Counted from the stretch's first letter, positions 1 through 7,352 are shown. The stretch is DNA of 7,389 nt from Pseudomonadota bacterium (GCA_021802595.1 JAJZRT010000176.1:1-7389); one strand, 5' to 3'. Translations and numbers: made by a program. Notes: a model not told the origin generated them from the sequence alone.

Positions 1-9
1 AGGCGTCCA

Positions 10-15
10 TATAAA
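10..15 (+). promoter_or_regulatory. Possible -10 box directly upstream of ybaB
   Basis: TATAAA ends 5 nt before the ybaB ATG at 21. No purine-rich ribosome binding site lies in the usual 5-10 nt position. If this box is used, transcription would begin at or next to the start codon, giving a leaderless or nearly leaderless mRNA. The matching -35 region would lie outside the window, so it cannot be tested here. The gene could equally be read from a longer upstream (dnaX) transcript. Confidence 0.3.
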
Positions 16-20
16 TCGAC

Positions 21-347
21 ATGATCAAGGGCGGCATCGGCAACATGATGAAGCAGGTCCAGCAGGTGCAGGAAAACATGGCCAAGATGCAGGCCAAGCT
101 GGCCGAAATCGAGATCGAGGGCGCCAGCGGCGCCGGCATGGTCAAGGTCGTGATGACCTGCAAGTACGACGTGCGCCGCGTCACCATCGATCCCAGCCTG
201 ATGGGCGACGACAAGGAAATGCTGGAAGACCTGGTGGCCGCGGCGGTGAACGACGCGGTGCGCAAGGTCGAGTCCACCGTGCAGGAAAAAATGGGCAGCG
301 TGACCGCCGGGCTGCCGATTCCGCCGGGGATGAAGCTGCCGTTCTGA
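21..347 (+). CDS. ybaB: YbaB/EbfC family nucleoid-associated DNA-binding protein
   Basis: This is a 108-residue YbaB/EbfC protein, the usual family length. Members form dimers with a tweezer-like shape that bind DNA in the nucleoid; many are encoded beside recR. Visible family features are the N-terminal GGxGNMMKQ start, a long amphipathic helix over residues 8-32 ([20 protein letters not shown]), the central [10 protein letters not shown] strand (about 34-43), the [19 protein letters not shown] block (about 54-72) and the C-terminal PPGMKLPF. The ATG at 21 is chosen because the MxKGG start is conserved; the internal ATG-ATG at 45 would remove it. The start has no clear Shine-Dalgarno sequence. 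recR follows after 16 nt in the same direction, which is the standard ybaB-recR arrangement. Identification is firm; the precise cellular role of the family is less settled. Confidence 0.95.
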   Translation: MIKGGIGNMMKQVQQVQENMAKMQAKLAEIEIEGASGAGMVKVVMTCKYDVRRVTIDPSLMGDDKEMLEDLVAAAVNDAVRKVESTVQEKMGSVTAGLPIPPGMKLPF

Positions 348-363
348 CGGTCCGGACATTGCT

Positions 364-957
364 GTGCAGCCAGCCGCACTGGAAAACCTGATCACCGCCC
401 TGCGCGTGCTGCCGGGCGTCGGCCCCAAGTCGGCGGCGCGCATGGCCTATCATCTGCTGCAGCGCGACCGGCGTGGCGCCGAGGCGCTGGCGGGCGCGCT
501 CAACCATGCGCTCACGCATCTGCATCATTGCCGCCTGTGCAACAATTTTTCCGAGGCGGAAGTGTGCGAGGTATGCACCAGCCCGAACCGCGACAAGCGG
601 CAGCTGGCGGTGGTCGAGATGCCGGCCGACTTCAACATGATGGAAGCCACGCAAAGCTACGGTGGCCTGTATTTCGTGCTGATGGGGCGGCTGTCCCCGC
701 TCGACGGCATCGGCCCGCGCGAGATCCATCTCGACCGCCTGATCAGCCGTGCGCTCGACGGTGTGGTCGAGGAAGTGATCCTGGCGACCAACTTCACCCC
801 GGAGGGTGAAGCCACCGCGCATACCATCGGCGAACTGCTGAAGGCGCGCGGCCTCAGGGTCAGCCGGCTGGCGCGCGGGGTGCCGGTCGGCGGCGAACTG
901 GAATACGTCGACAGCGGCACGCTGGCGCAGGCCGTGCGCGACAGGCGCACCGTTTGA
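364..957 (+). CDS. recR: Recombination mediator protein RecR
   Basis: RecR (197 residues, normal length) works with RecF and RecO to load RecA onto SSB-coated gapped DNA. The domains are in the expected order: helix-hairpin-helix with [17 protein letters not shown] (residues 16-32), a C4 zinc finger CRLC/CEVC (C56, C59, C68, C71), and a Toprim domain from about residue 80 with VVEMPADF, the SPLDGIGP loop (111-118) and [11 protein letters not shown] (141-151), followed by [15 protein letters not shown] near the C-terminus. The start is GTG at 364, preceded by only a weak Shine-Dalgarno-like CGGA (353-356). It begins 16 nt after ybaB, so the two are probably cotranscribed. The last seven codons and the stop fall in the first copy of a 26-bp tandem repeat. 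A very certain call. Confidence 0.97.
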   Translation: MQPAALENLITALRVLPGVGPKSAARMAYHLLQRDRRGAEALAGALNHALTHLHHCRLCNNFSEAEVCEVCTSPNRDKRQLAVVEMPADFNMMEATQSYGGLYFVLMGRLSPLDGIGPREIHLDRLISRALDGVVEEVILATNFTPEGEATAHTIGELLKARGLRVSRLARGVPVGGELEYVDSGTLAQAVRDRRTV

Positions 958-1039
958 CGCAGCGCGACAGGCGCACCGTTTGACGCAGCGCGACAGGCGC
1001 ACCGTTTGAGATGGCGCAACAGGTGCATGGTCTGGCAAG
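936..1039 (+). repeat. 26-bp tandem repeat covering the recR stop codon
   Basis: Copies 1 (936-961) and 2 (962-987) are identical over 26 bp. Copy 3 (988-1013) matches the first 22 bp, then diverges. A fourth, degenerate copy (1014-1039) keeps 17 of 26 positions. Copy 1 encodes the recR tail RDRRTV and its stop; later copies repeat the same TTTGA outside the gene and in shifted frames because 26 is not a multiple of 3. Each unit contains GCGC-GACAG-GCGC, a 4-bp mini-hairpin; in copy 4 the right arm is GTGC, which still pairs through a G.U. The array fills most of the 109-bp gap between convergent recR and the DUF1345 gene. Confidence 0.9.
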
Positions 1040-1066
1040 GCGAGACCGGCGCAGCGCTGACCGCGT

Positions 1067-1747
1067 CTAGCCCAGCGCGCTGGCGACGAGGTTGATCGTC
1101 AGCGCCAGCACCAGCAGATTGAAGCCGAACGACACCAGGCCGTGCACCAGCACCAGTCGGCGCATCGCCGTCGTGGTGATCGCGACGTCGGCGACCTGGG
1201 AAGTCATGCCGATGACCGCCGCGAAATACGCAAAGTCGGCGTAGCCGGGCGCCGCCCCCGGAAAGGCCAGGCCGCCGGTGTCCTTGCCTGCATGCGAGCG
1301 GTAGTAATGGCGCGCGTAACGCAACGCGAACAGGGTCTGGATCAGGAGCCAGGTCGATGCCAGCGCGCCGAGCGCGAGGCCGATGTGCAGCCCGCGTGCC
1401 ATGCCCGTCGAGGTCTTGGCCGCGTCAGTGACCAGCAGCACGCCGATCAGGCTGATCCACGAGGCCGCGACCAGCGCGATATACAGGGCGGTGGCTCCGG
1501 GATCCTCGCTGGATGCGCGCAGCCGGGTGTGGACGGTGTCGAGCCGCCCCACGCCCCACCACACCAGCAGCAGATACGCCAGGCTGCCGGCCAGCCAGCC
1601 GATCAGCAGCCGGGTTTCCCAGCCCGCGGTCTGCGTCGACACCGCCCCCACAACGCCAAGCGCGAGTGCAAGCGTCGAGCGGTGCCATGCCCGCAGGCGG
1701 GCAACAGGATGGAGTTCACGGTGCGGATAGGGCAGCAGCAGTTTCAT
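1067..1747 (-). CDS. DUF1345 family integral membrane protein
   Basis: This 226-residue protein matches the DUF1345 family of predicted inner-membrane proteins with unknown function. About five hydrophobic segments are visible (roughly residues 24-40, 44-66, 86-107, 117-143 and 200-225). The family-like region runs from ALRYARHYYR (141-150) through the DFAYFAAVIGMTSQVADV block (171-188) to RRLVLVHGLVSFGFN (196-210). The start is ATG at 1747, whose ATGA overlaps the stop of the upstream DedA gene. There is no good Shine-Dalgarno sequence, so translation probably depends on ribosomes finishing dedA. Longer readings upstream in this frame are simply the other frame of dedA. It converges on recR across the tandem repeat. 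No reaction or substrate can be assigned from the sequence. Confidence 0.88.
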   Translation of the reverse strand: MKLLLPYPHRELHPVARLRAWHRSTLALALGVVGAVSTQTAGWETRLLIGWLAGSLAYLLLVWWGVGRLDTVHTRLRASSEDPGATALYIALVAASWISLIGVLLVTDAAKTSTGMARGLHIGLALGALASTWLLIQTLFALRYARHYYRSHAGKDTGGLAFPGAAPGYADFAYFAAVIGMTSQVADVAITTTAMRRLVLVHGLVSFGFNLLVLALTINLVASALG

Positions 1748-2301
1748 GATCGGGTATGGCGTGAATGCAGAAAACCGCGCAGGACGAGCACGGCGATCAC
1801 GAGACCGAGCATAACCCAGTGCTCGACCCGATGCAGCACCGCCAGACGAGTGCTCAGCAGGGACCCGAACAGATAGCCGGCACCGCCCACCAGAGGCGCC
1901 CACAGCGCGGCGGATGTGAGATTGAGCCAGAAAAAGCGCCAGCGGGTCACGCCGCTCAGCCCGACTGCGACCGGCAGTGCGATGCGCAAGCCCCACATGA
2001 ACCGCATGGCCAGAATGACGCCCGCCGGGTGTCGCCGGATGAGGTCGAGCGCATGGTCGACCTTGCCGCGCAAGGCCGGCCGGCGCAGCAGCAGTGCCCG
2101 ACCATGACGGCGGCCGAGCCAGAAAAAGAACTGGTCGCCCGTCATCGCACCCACCGCGGCCACGCCCGTCAGCAGGGCAAAATCGAGATAGCCGCGATGG
2201 GCCGCATAACCGGCCAGCAACAGGATGGATTCGCCTTCGAACACGGTGCCGAGGAATACGGCCGCATAGCCGTATTGGGCGATGAGCGAGGAGATATCCA
2301 T
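1744..2301 (-). CDS. DedA family (VTT domain) inner-membrane protein
   Basis: A 185-residue DedA/SNARE-associated (VTT) domain protein. Some family members recycle undecaprenyl-phosphate or other lipid carriers across the inner membrane and support envelope stability and resistance; which lipid this one handles cannot be read from sequence. Visible features are the acidic FEGESILLLAG motif after the first hydrophobic stretch (residues 21-31), GAMTGDQFFFWLGRRHGR (51-67), and the signature RFMWGLRIALPVAVGLSGV (100-118) with R100 and R106, followed by hydrophobic segments near 125-149 and 162-178. ATG at 2301 is chosen because MDISSLIAQYGY fits the family start. No Shine-Dalgarno sequence is in place, but a TACAAT box ends 6 nt upstream. 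It forms an overlapping pair with the DUF1345 gene and diverges from purB. Confidence 0.9.
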   Translation of the reverse strand: MDISSLIAQYGYAAVFLGTVFEGESILLLAGYAAHRGYLDFALLTGVAAVGAMTGDQFFFWLGRRHGRALLLRRPALRGKVDHALDLIRRHPAGVILAMRFMWGLRIALPVAVGLSGVTRWRFFWLNLTSAALWAPLVGGAGYLFGSLLSTRLAVLHRVEHWVMLGLVIAVLVLRGFLHSRHTRS

Positions 2302-2307
2302 GCCTGA

Positions 2308-3802
<1,495 letters not shown>

Positions 3803-3804
<2 letters not shown>

Positions 3805-3810
3805 GGGCGG
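3803..3810 (+). promoter_or_regulatory. Ribosome binding site of cnoX overlapping the purB stop
   Basis: The purine-rich GAGGGCGG begins within the purB TGA (3802-3804) and ends 4 nt before the cnoX ATG at 3815; its GAGG core is 8 nt away. This layout suits reinitiation by ribosomes that have just finished purB. Confidence 0.65.
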
Positions 3811-3814
3811 CGCC

Positions 3815-4657
3815 ATGTCCGAACACGCACTCGACGTCGGCCTCGCCGACTTCACCCAGCATGTCCTCGAAGAATCGAAGCATCGTCCGGTGGTGGTCGA
3901 CTTCTGGGCGCCCTGGTGCGGCCCGTGCAAGTCGCTCAAGCCCATCCTGGAGAAGCTGGCGGCCGAGTACGGCGGCAAATTCCTGCTCGCCAAGATCAAT
4001 TCCGACGACAACCAGGAACTGGCGGCGCGCTACGGCGTGCGCGGGATTCCCAGCGTCAAGGCCTTCGTCGACGGCGCGCCGGTCGACGAGTTTTCCGGTG
4101 CGCTGCCGGAAGGCGAGGTGCGCGCGTTCCTCGATCGCCTGGTTCCCGGTCCGGCCGATGAACTACGCCAGCAGGCAGCGGCGGCGCGCATGGCCGGCGA
4201 TATTTCCGGCGCGCTGAAACTGCTGGCCGAGGCCTCGAAGATCGACCCCGGCCACCTCGGCGTGCGGCTCGACGCCGCGGAAATCATGCTCGACCTCAAC
4301 GAAGCCGACGAAGCCCGCCGCCTGATCGGCAGCGTGGCGGACGATGCCGATCCGCGCGTACCCGCCCTGAAAGCCCGCCTGCAGTTCATGGGCGCGGCCG
4401 GCGAGGACGAGGCTGCGCTGACCGCGCGGGTGGCGGCGAACGAAAACGATCTGGAAGCGCGGCTGAAGCTCGCCAACCTGCTGGTTGCCGCCGGGCAGTA
4501 CGAAGCCGGCATGGATCAGTTGCTGGAGATCGTCCGCCGCGATCGCGGCTTCGAGGACGACATCGGGCGCAAGACCCTGCTGTCGGTATTCAACCTGCTG
4601 GGCGGCGACGAACGGGTGAGCCGTTACCGGCGTTTGCTGGCCAGCGCGCTGAATTAA
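3815..4657 (+). CDS. cnoX: CnoX/YbbN thioredoxin-TPR chaperone with intact WCGPC
   Basis: The 280-residue protein has an N-terminal thioredoxin domain (about 1-110) fused to a C-terminal TPR-like helical region (about 113-280), the layout of CnoX (YbbN). CnoX binds unfolded clients, protects their cysteines from overoxidation and hands them to GroEL or DnaK. The thioredoxin part shows VVVDFWAPWCGPCKSLKP (26-43) with C35 and C38, and the cis-proline site RGIPSVKAF (76-84, P79). E. coli YbbN has lost the first cysteine (SQHC); this protein keeps both, as does the Caulobacter homologue reported to have reductase activity, so redox activity is likely. Helical repeats include the AGDISGALKLLAEASKIDP (127-145) and ANLLVAAGQYEAGMDQLLEIV (220-240) regions. 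It follows purB by 10 nt, and its TAA stop overlaps that of greB on the other strand. Confidence 0.92.
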   Translation: MSEHALDVGLADFTQHVLEESKHRPVVVDFWAPWCGPCKSLKPILEKLAAEYGGKFLLAKINSDDNQELAARYGVRGIPSVKAFVDGAPVDEFSGALPEGEVRAFLDRLVPGPADELRQQAAAARMAGDISGALKLLAEASKIDPGHLGVRLDAAEIMLDLNEADEARRLIGSVADDADPRVPALKARLQFMGAAGEDEAALTARVAANENDLEARLKLANLLVAAGQYEAGMDQLLEIVRRDRGFEDDIGRKTLLSVFNLLGGDERVSRYRRLLASALN

Positions 4658-4666
4658 TCCAGCGCG
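4645..4666. other. Hairpin enclosing both stop codons of cnoX and greB
   Basis: CGCGCTG (4645-4651) and CAGCGCG (4660-4666) form a perfect 7-bp stem around the 8-nt loop AATTAATC. Both TAA stops lie in the loop, in the shared TTAA at 4654-4657. Neither strand has a T-run after the stem, so this is not a standard intrinsic terminator, although it is the only stem at the junction and would be symmetrical for both transcripts. Confidence 0.5.
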
Positions 4667-5214
4667 GCGTAGCGCACCTCGACGATGTCCACCTCGCGCC
4701 GTCCGTCCGGCGTCTGGACGCTGACGGTGTCGCCTTCGCGCGCCTTCAGGAGCGCGCGCGCCATCGGCGAGATCCAGGCGATGCGGCCGCGTCCGGCGTC
4801 GGCCTCGTCGATGCCGACGATGGCATAGGTGGCCTCGACGCCGTCCTGGTCGGCGACGGTGACGGTGGCGCCGAAATATACCTGGTCGGTGGCTTCGCGC
4901 CGGGCGGGGTCGACGACCTCGGCGTGTTCCAGTCGCTTGGACAGGAAGCGGATGCGGCGGTCGACCTCGCGCAGGCGCTTCTTGCCGTAGATATAGTCGC
5001 CGTTTTCCGAGCGGTCGCCGTTGCTGGCCGCCCAGGAGATGGTTTCCACCAGCCTGGGGCGTTCGACCTTCCACAGCTGATTGAATTCGGCGTCGAGTTG
5101 CGCGTAGCCGGCGGGGGTCATGTAATTCTTCGACCCCGCAGGCAGCGCGGGGGAAGCGATATCGTCCTCGTCGGCGTCTGCTGCGTCGGATTCCTTGACG
5201 AATGCCTTATTCAT
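4654..5214 (-). CDS. greB: Transcript cleavage factor GreB
   Basis: GreB inserts a coiled coil into the RNA polymerase secondary channel and triggers cleavage of backtracked RNA. The protein is 186 residues, against 158 in E. coli, because of an N-terminal extension, MNKAFVKESD followed by an acidic stretch (ADADEDD, 12-18), ahead of NYMTPAGYAQLDAE (30-43). The coiled coil (about 32-103) carries the catalytic tip WAASNGDRSENGDYIYGKKR (61-80), with D67 and E70 corresponding to E. coli D41 and E44. The C-terminal FKBP-like domain has YFGATVTV (113-120), IVGIDEAD (132-139) and WISPMARALLKAREGD (147-162), where GreB-type SPMARALL is clear. ATG at 5214 is chosen because MNKAFVKE is the betaproteobacterial form; an in-frame ATG at 5271 would run into the upstream gene. 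An AGGA lies 13 nt upstream. It follows the DUF2905 gene by 34 nt. Confidence 0.95.
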   Translation of the reverse strand: MNKAFVKESDAADADEDDIASPALPAGSKNYMTPAGYAQLDAEFNQLWKVERPRLVETISWAASNGDRSENGDYIYGKKRLREVDRRIRFLSKRLEHAEVVDPARREATDQVYFGATVTVADQDGVEATYAIVGIDEADAGRGRIAWISPMARALLKAREGDTVSVQTPDGRREVDIVEVRYAALD

Positions 5215-5248
5215 TTTGGATAAAGCATCCTTTGGGCAGGCGCCTTGT

Positions 5249-5449
5249 TCATCGGCCGAACAGATGGACAAGCAGCGAGAGCGCCAGCGACATGAGAATG
5301 ACGCTGGCGAAGGGGAAGTAGAATATGCCCCGTTTATGCCGGACCTGAAGGTCGCCGGGCAGCCGGCCCAGCCCCAGGCGGTTGAGCCATGGCGTGAGCA
5401 GGCCCAACACCAACAATGCCAGAACGAGTGTCACCAGCCATTTCATCAT
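5249..5449 (-). CDS. DUF2905 family small membrane protein
   Basis: A 66-residue protein of the DUF2905 family, which has no known function. It has two predicted membrane helices (about 3-20 and 46-64) joined by a short basic loop with the family motif GLGRLPGDLQV (26-36) and then GIFYFPF (41-47). That order and length match the family, so the small ORF is real. Two adjacent ATGs (5449 and 5446) are possible starts; the first is given. There is no Shine-Dalgarno sequence, but a TAAAAT box ends 6 nt before the first ATG. It lies 34 nt upstream of greB on the same strand and probably shares its transcript. Its start codon is only 16 bp from that of divergent tcdA. Confidence 0.85.
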   Translation of the reverse strand: MMKWLVTLVLALLVLGLLTPWLNRLGLGRLPGDLQVRHKRGIFYFPFASVILMSLALSLLVHLFGR

Positions 5450-5455
5450 GTGGGG

Positions 5456-5461
5456 ATTTTA
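5456..5461 (-). promoter_or_regulatory. Possible -10 box of the DUF2905-greB unit
   Basis: TAAAAT on the minus strand is one mismatch from consensus and sits at -12 to -7 relative to the A of the ATG at 5449. A -35 region would fall inside the tcdA coding sequence; GCGGCA (5484-5479), at a 17-bp spacing, matches only three of six positions. The position suggests a leaderless transcript, as for dedA. Confidence 0.4.
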
Positions 5462-5465
5462 GCCG

Positions 5466-6200
5466 ATGGACGCCGCACTGCCGCCGCAATTCGAACGAAC
5501 CCGGATTCTGCTCGACGCCGGCGAGCAGGCGCGGCTCGCCCGTGCACATGTGCTGGTGGCCGGGCTGGGTGGCGTCGGCTCGTATTGCGCCGAAGCGCTG
5601 GCGCGCGCAGGGGTGGGGCGGCTGACCCTGATCGACCACGATGTGGTTGCCGTGTCGAACATCAACCGCCAGTTGCCCGCGCTGTTGTCCACCGTGGGGA
5701 AGCCGAAAGCCGAACTGATGGCGGCGCGCATCCGCGACATCAACCCGGCGTGCGAACTCGGCGTGATCCGCGAATTTCTCATTCCCGAAACCGTGGCCGA
5801 CATCGTGCCGGCTGACGTCGATTTCGTCATAGACTGCATCGATTCGCTCAACTGCAAGGTCGCGCTGGTCGCCAGCAGCGTCGAGCGCGGCCTCAAGGTC
5901 GCTTCCAGCATGGGGGCGGGCAACAAGCTCGACCCTACCCGCATCCGCATCGCCGACATTTCCAAAACCTCCATGTGCCCGCTCGCCTCGGTGATGCGCA
6001 AGCGGCTCCGGAAACGCGGCATCCACAAAGGCGTGCTCACGGTGTTTTCCGACGAAGCCGGGCGTGCGCCCCTGCCGCCGCAGCCGGTCGAAGGGCGCGG
6101 CCGAGACCGCGCGGTCAATGGCACCATCAGCTACATGCCGCCGTTGTTCGGGCTGATGCTGGCGGGGGCCGTGGTGCAGCGGCTGATCGCGCCAAAGTGA
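5466..6200 (+). CDS. tcdA: tRNA threonylcarbamoyladenosine dehydratase, YrvM type
   Basis: TcdA is a ThiF/E1-like enzyme that uses ATP to dehydrate t6A37 of tRNA to the cyclic form ct6A. The 244-residue protein has the Rossmann nucleotide-binding loop GLGGVGS (33-39), LTLIDHDVVAVSNINRQ (53-69), GKPKAELMAARI (78-89) and VIDCIDS (121-127). The segment ASSMGAGNKLDPTRIRIADI (146-165) plus SKT, then CPLASVMRKRLRKRGI (171-186), and VFSDE (193-197), resembles Bacillus YrvM and clostridial homologues rather than E. coli CsdL (TTGGAGGQIDPTQIQVTDLAKT). The CsdL-type RLYG near the N-terminus is replaced by ERTRILLDAGEQ. The ATG at 5466 is 9 nt after GGGGA (5452-5456), a fair ribosome binding site. It diverges from the DUF2905 gene by 16 bp and is followed 39 nt later by the ELM1-family gene. 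Confidence 0.9.
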   Translation: MDAALPPQFERTRILLDAGEQARLARAHVLVAGLGGVGSYCAEALARAGVGRLTLIDHDVVAVSNINRQLPALLSTVGKPKAELMAARIRDINPACELGVIREFLIPETVADIVPADVDFVIDCIDSLNCKVALVASSVERGLKVASSMGAGNKLDPTRIRIADISKTSMCPLASVMRKRLRKRGIHKGVLTVFSDEAGRAPLPPQPVEGRGRDRAVNGTISYMPPLFGLMLAGAVVQRLIAPK

Positions 6201-6239
6201 ATAATCCGCAGGCCTTTCGCACAATACGGCTCACACGTG

Positions 6240-7196
6240 ATGCAAGCTAAAACCTGTTGGGTCCTGACCGTTGGCGTGCCGGGCATGGACAACCAGTCCA
6301 TCGGCCTTGCCCAGGCATTGGGACTGGAGGTGGTGCAAAAACGCATCGACCCTGTCGCGCCCTGGAAGCATTTGCCGCCTCAGTTGTGGCTGGCGCCATT
6401 GCGGTTTCTGGGCCCTGGCAGCGATGCCATCGAGCCGCCCTGGCCGGATGTGGTGATCGGCACCGGCCGGCTGACCGTCGCGGTTGCGCTGGCCATCAAG
6501 CGTGCCAGCGGCGGGCGCACGTTCAATATCCGCATCCAGGACCCGCATACCGCCTACGATGAATTCGATGCCATCGTCACGCCCCGGCACGACCGCTGCA
6601 ACCACCCGAATGTCATCGCCACCCTGGGGGGGCTGCACACCATCACGCCCGCGCGCATCCGCGAAGCGGGCGAGCGCTTCGCTGAAAAGTTCGCCGCCCT
6701 GCCCCGGCCGCGCGTGGCGGTGCTGGTGGGCGGCACCAACAAGTGCTATCGCCTGACGCCTGAAATCGGGCGGGTGCTGGGCGAGCAGCTCGCCGCGTTG
6801 TCGGCGGCCACCGGCGCCGGTATTCTGCTCACCCCGTCGCGCCGGACCGGGGCCGAGGTCGAGGCGGCATTGCGTGACGCGCTGGCGCAGACGCCCGCCT
6901 ATATCTGGGATGGCGCGGGCGAAAACCCCTATCTGGCCTACCTCGCGCTGGCGGACCACATCGTGGTGACGGCGGATTCGGTCAACATGGTTTCGGAAGC
7001 CTGCACCACCGGCAAGCCGGTCTACGTGGTGGAACTGGAGGGCGGCTCCAGGAAATTCCGGCTGTTTCACGCGGCGATGCGCAGCGGCGGGTATACGCGG
7101 CCGTTTGCCGGAAAGCTCGAGCACTGGGACTACCCGCCGCTCGACGATGTTGGCCGGGTCGCAGGAGAAATCCGCGCACGCCTGGAGCGCCGCTGA
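6240..7196 (+). CDS. ELM1 family protein (mitochondrial fission ELM1-like)
   Basis: This 318-residue protein belongs to the ELM1 family, named after a plant protein that recruits dynamin to mitochondria. The bacterial members have no proven role; the two-half layout, with a GG-rich strand start in the second half, resembles GT-B glycosyltransferases. Numbering from a GTG one codon earlier: GVPGMDNQSIGLAQALGL (13-30), PDVVIGTGRLT (70-80), NIRIQDPHTAYDEFDAIVTP (97-116), VAVLVGGTNKCYRL (160-173), and GENPYLAYLALADHIVVTAD (228-247) then SVNMVSEA. The start could be GTG at 6237 or ATG at 6240; I give the ATG. Neither has a Shine-Dalgarno sequence. It lies 39 nt after tcdA and may be cotranscribed with it. 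Family membership is firm, function is not. Confidence 0.9.
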   Translation: MQAKTCWVLTVGVPGMDNQSIGLAQALGLEVVQKRIDPVAPWKHLPPQLWLAPLRFLGPGSDAIEPPWPDVVIGTGRLTVAVALAIKRASGGRTFNIRIQDPHTAYDEFDAIVTPRHDRCNHPNVIATLGGLHTITPARIREAGERFAEKFAALPRPRVAVLVGGTNKCYRLTPEIGRVLGEQLAALSAATGAGILLTPSRRTGAEVEAALRDALAQTPAYIWDGAGENPYLAYLALADHIVVTADSVNMVSEACTTGKPVYVVELEGGSRKFRLFHAAMRSGGYTRPFAGKLEHWDYPPLDDVGRVAGEIRARLERR

Positions 7197-7209
7197 GCTT
7201 TCGTTGGCG

Positions 7210-7226
7210 CGCGGCGCATGGCCGCG
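7210..7226 (+). terminator. Possible weak terminator hairpin after the ELM1 gene
   Basis: CGCGGC (7210-7215) pairs with GCCGCG (7221-7226) around a 5-nt loop, starting 14 nt after the stop codon. No T-run follows, so it does not meet the usual intrinsic terminator pattern. A second stem, TCCGGC (7233-7238) with GCCGGA (7254-7259) and a 15-nt loop, follows. Either may only protect an mRNA end or be chance in GC-rich DNA. Confidence 0.3.
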
Positions 7227-7273
7227 TCTGGCTCCGGCACGCGAAGCCCTTGCGCCGGAACGCGTCAGGCCAT

Positions 7274-7302
7274 TTGTGCCAAGCCGGCAAGCCCTTTAAG
7301 AT
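7274..7302 (+). promoter_or_regulatory. Possible sigma70 promoter for the gene starting at 7380
   Basis: TTGTGC (7274-7279) and TAAGAT (7297-7302) are separated by the optimal 17 bp, matching three and four consensus positions. Transcription would start near 7309, giving a leader of about 70 nt that contains the hairpin at 7329-7352. The match is moderate, but the position after a gene end and before a new start codon supports it. Confidence 0.4.
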
Positions 7303-7328
7303 TCGGGCCTCCCTCTTCTTTCATTGGG

Positions 7329-7352
7329 CGGGTTCCCGGCGCACCGGACCCG
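7329..7352 (+). other. GC-rich hairpin in the leader before the last gene
   Basis: CGGGT (7329-7333) pairs with ACCCG (7348-7352), and inside it CCGG (7336-7339) pairs with CCGG (7344-7347) around the tetraloop CGCA, leaving a 2-nt bulge (TC). This makes a nine-pair stem about 28 nt before the start codon at 7380. No T-run follows, so termination is unlikely. It matches no riboswitch or leader element I recognise. Confidence 0.4.

Noticed and set aside
181..1038. Open frames on the minus strand across ybaB and recR
   Set aside because: They are shadows of GC-rich coding sequence; the low-complexity tails ([13 protein letters not shown] repeated) are only the tandem repeat read backwards.
936..1039. 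A possible CRISPR array
   Set aside because: The units abut directly with no unique spacers, the first lies within recR, and no cas gene is nearby. It is a plain tandem repeat.
5215..5271. A longer GreB starting at 5271
   Set aside because: The extra 19 residues (MSICSADEQGACPKDALSK) would overlap the DUF2905 gene, whereas MNKAFVKE at 5214 is the usual betaproteobacterial start.
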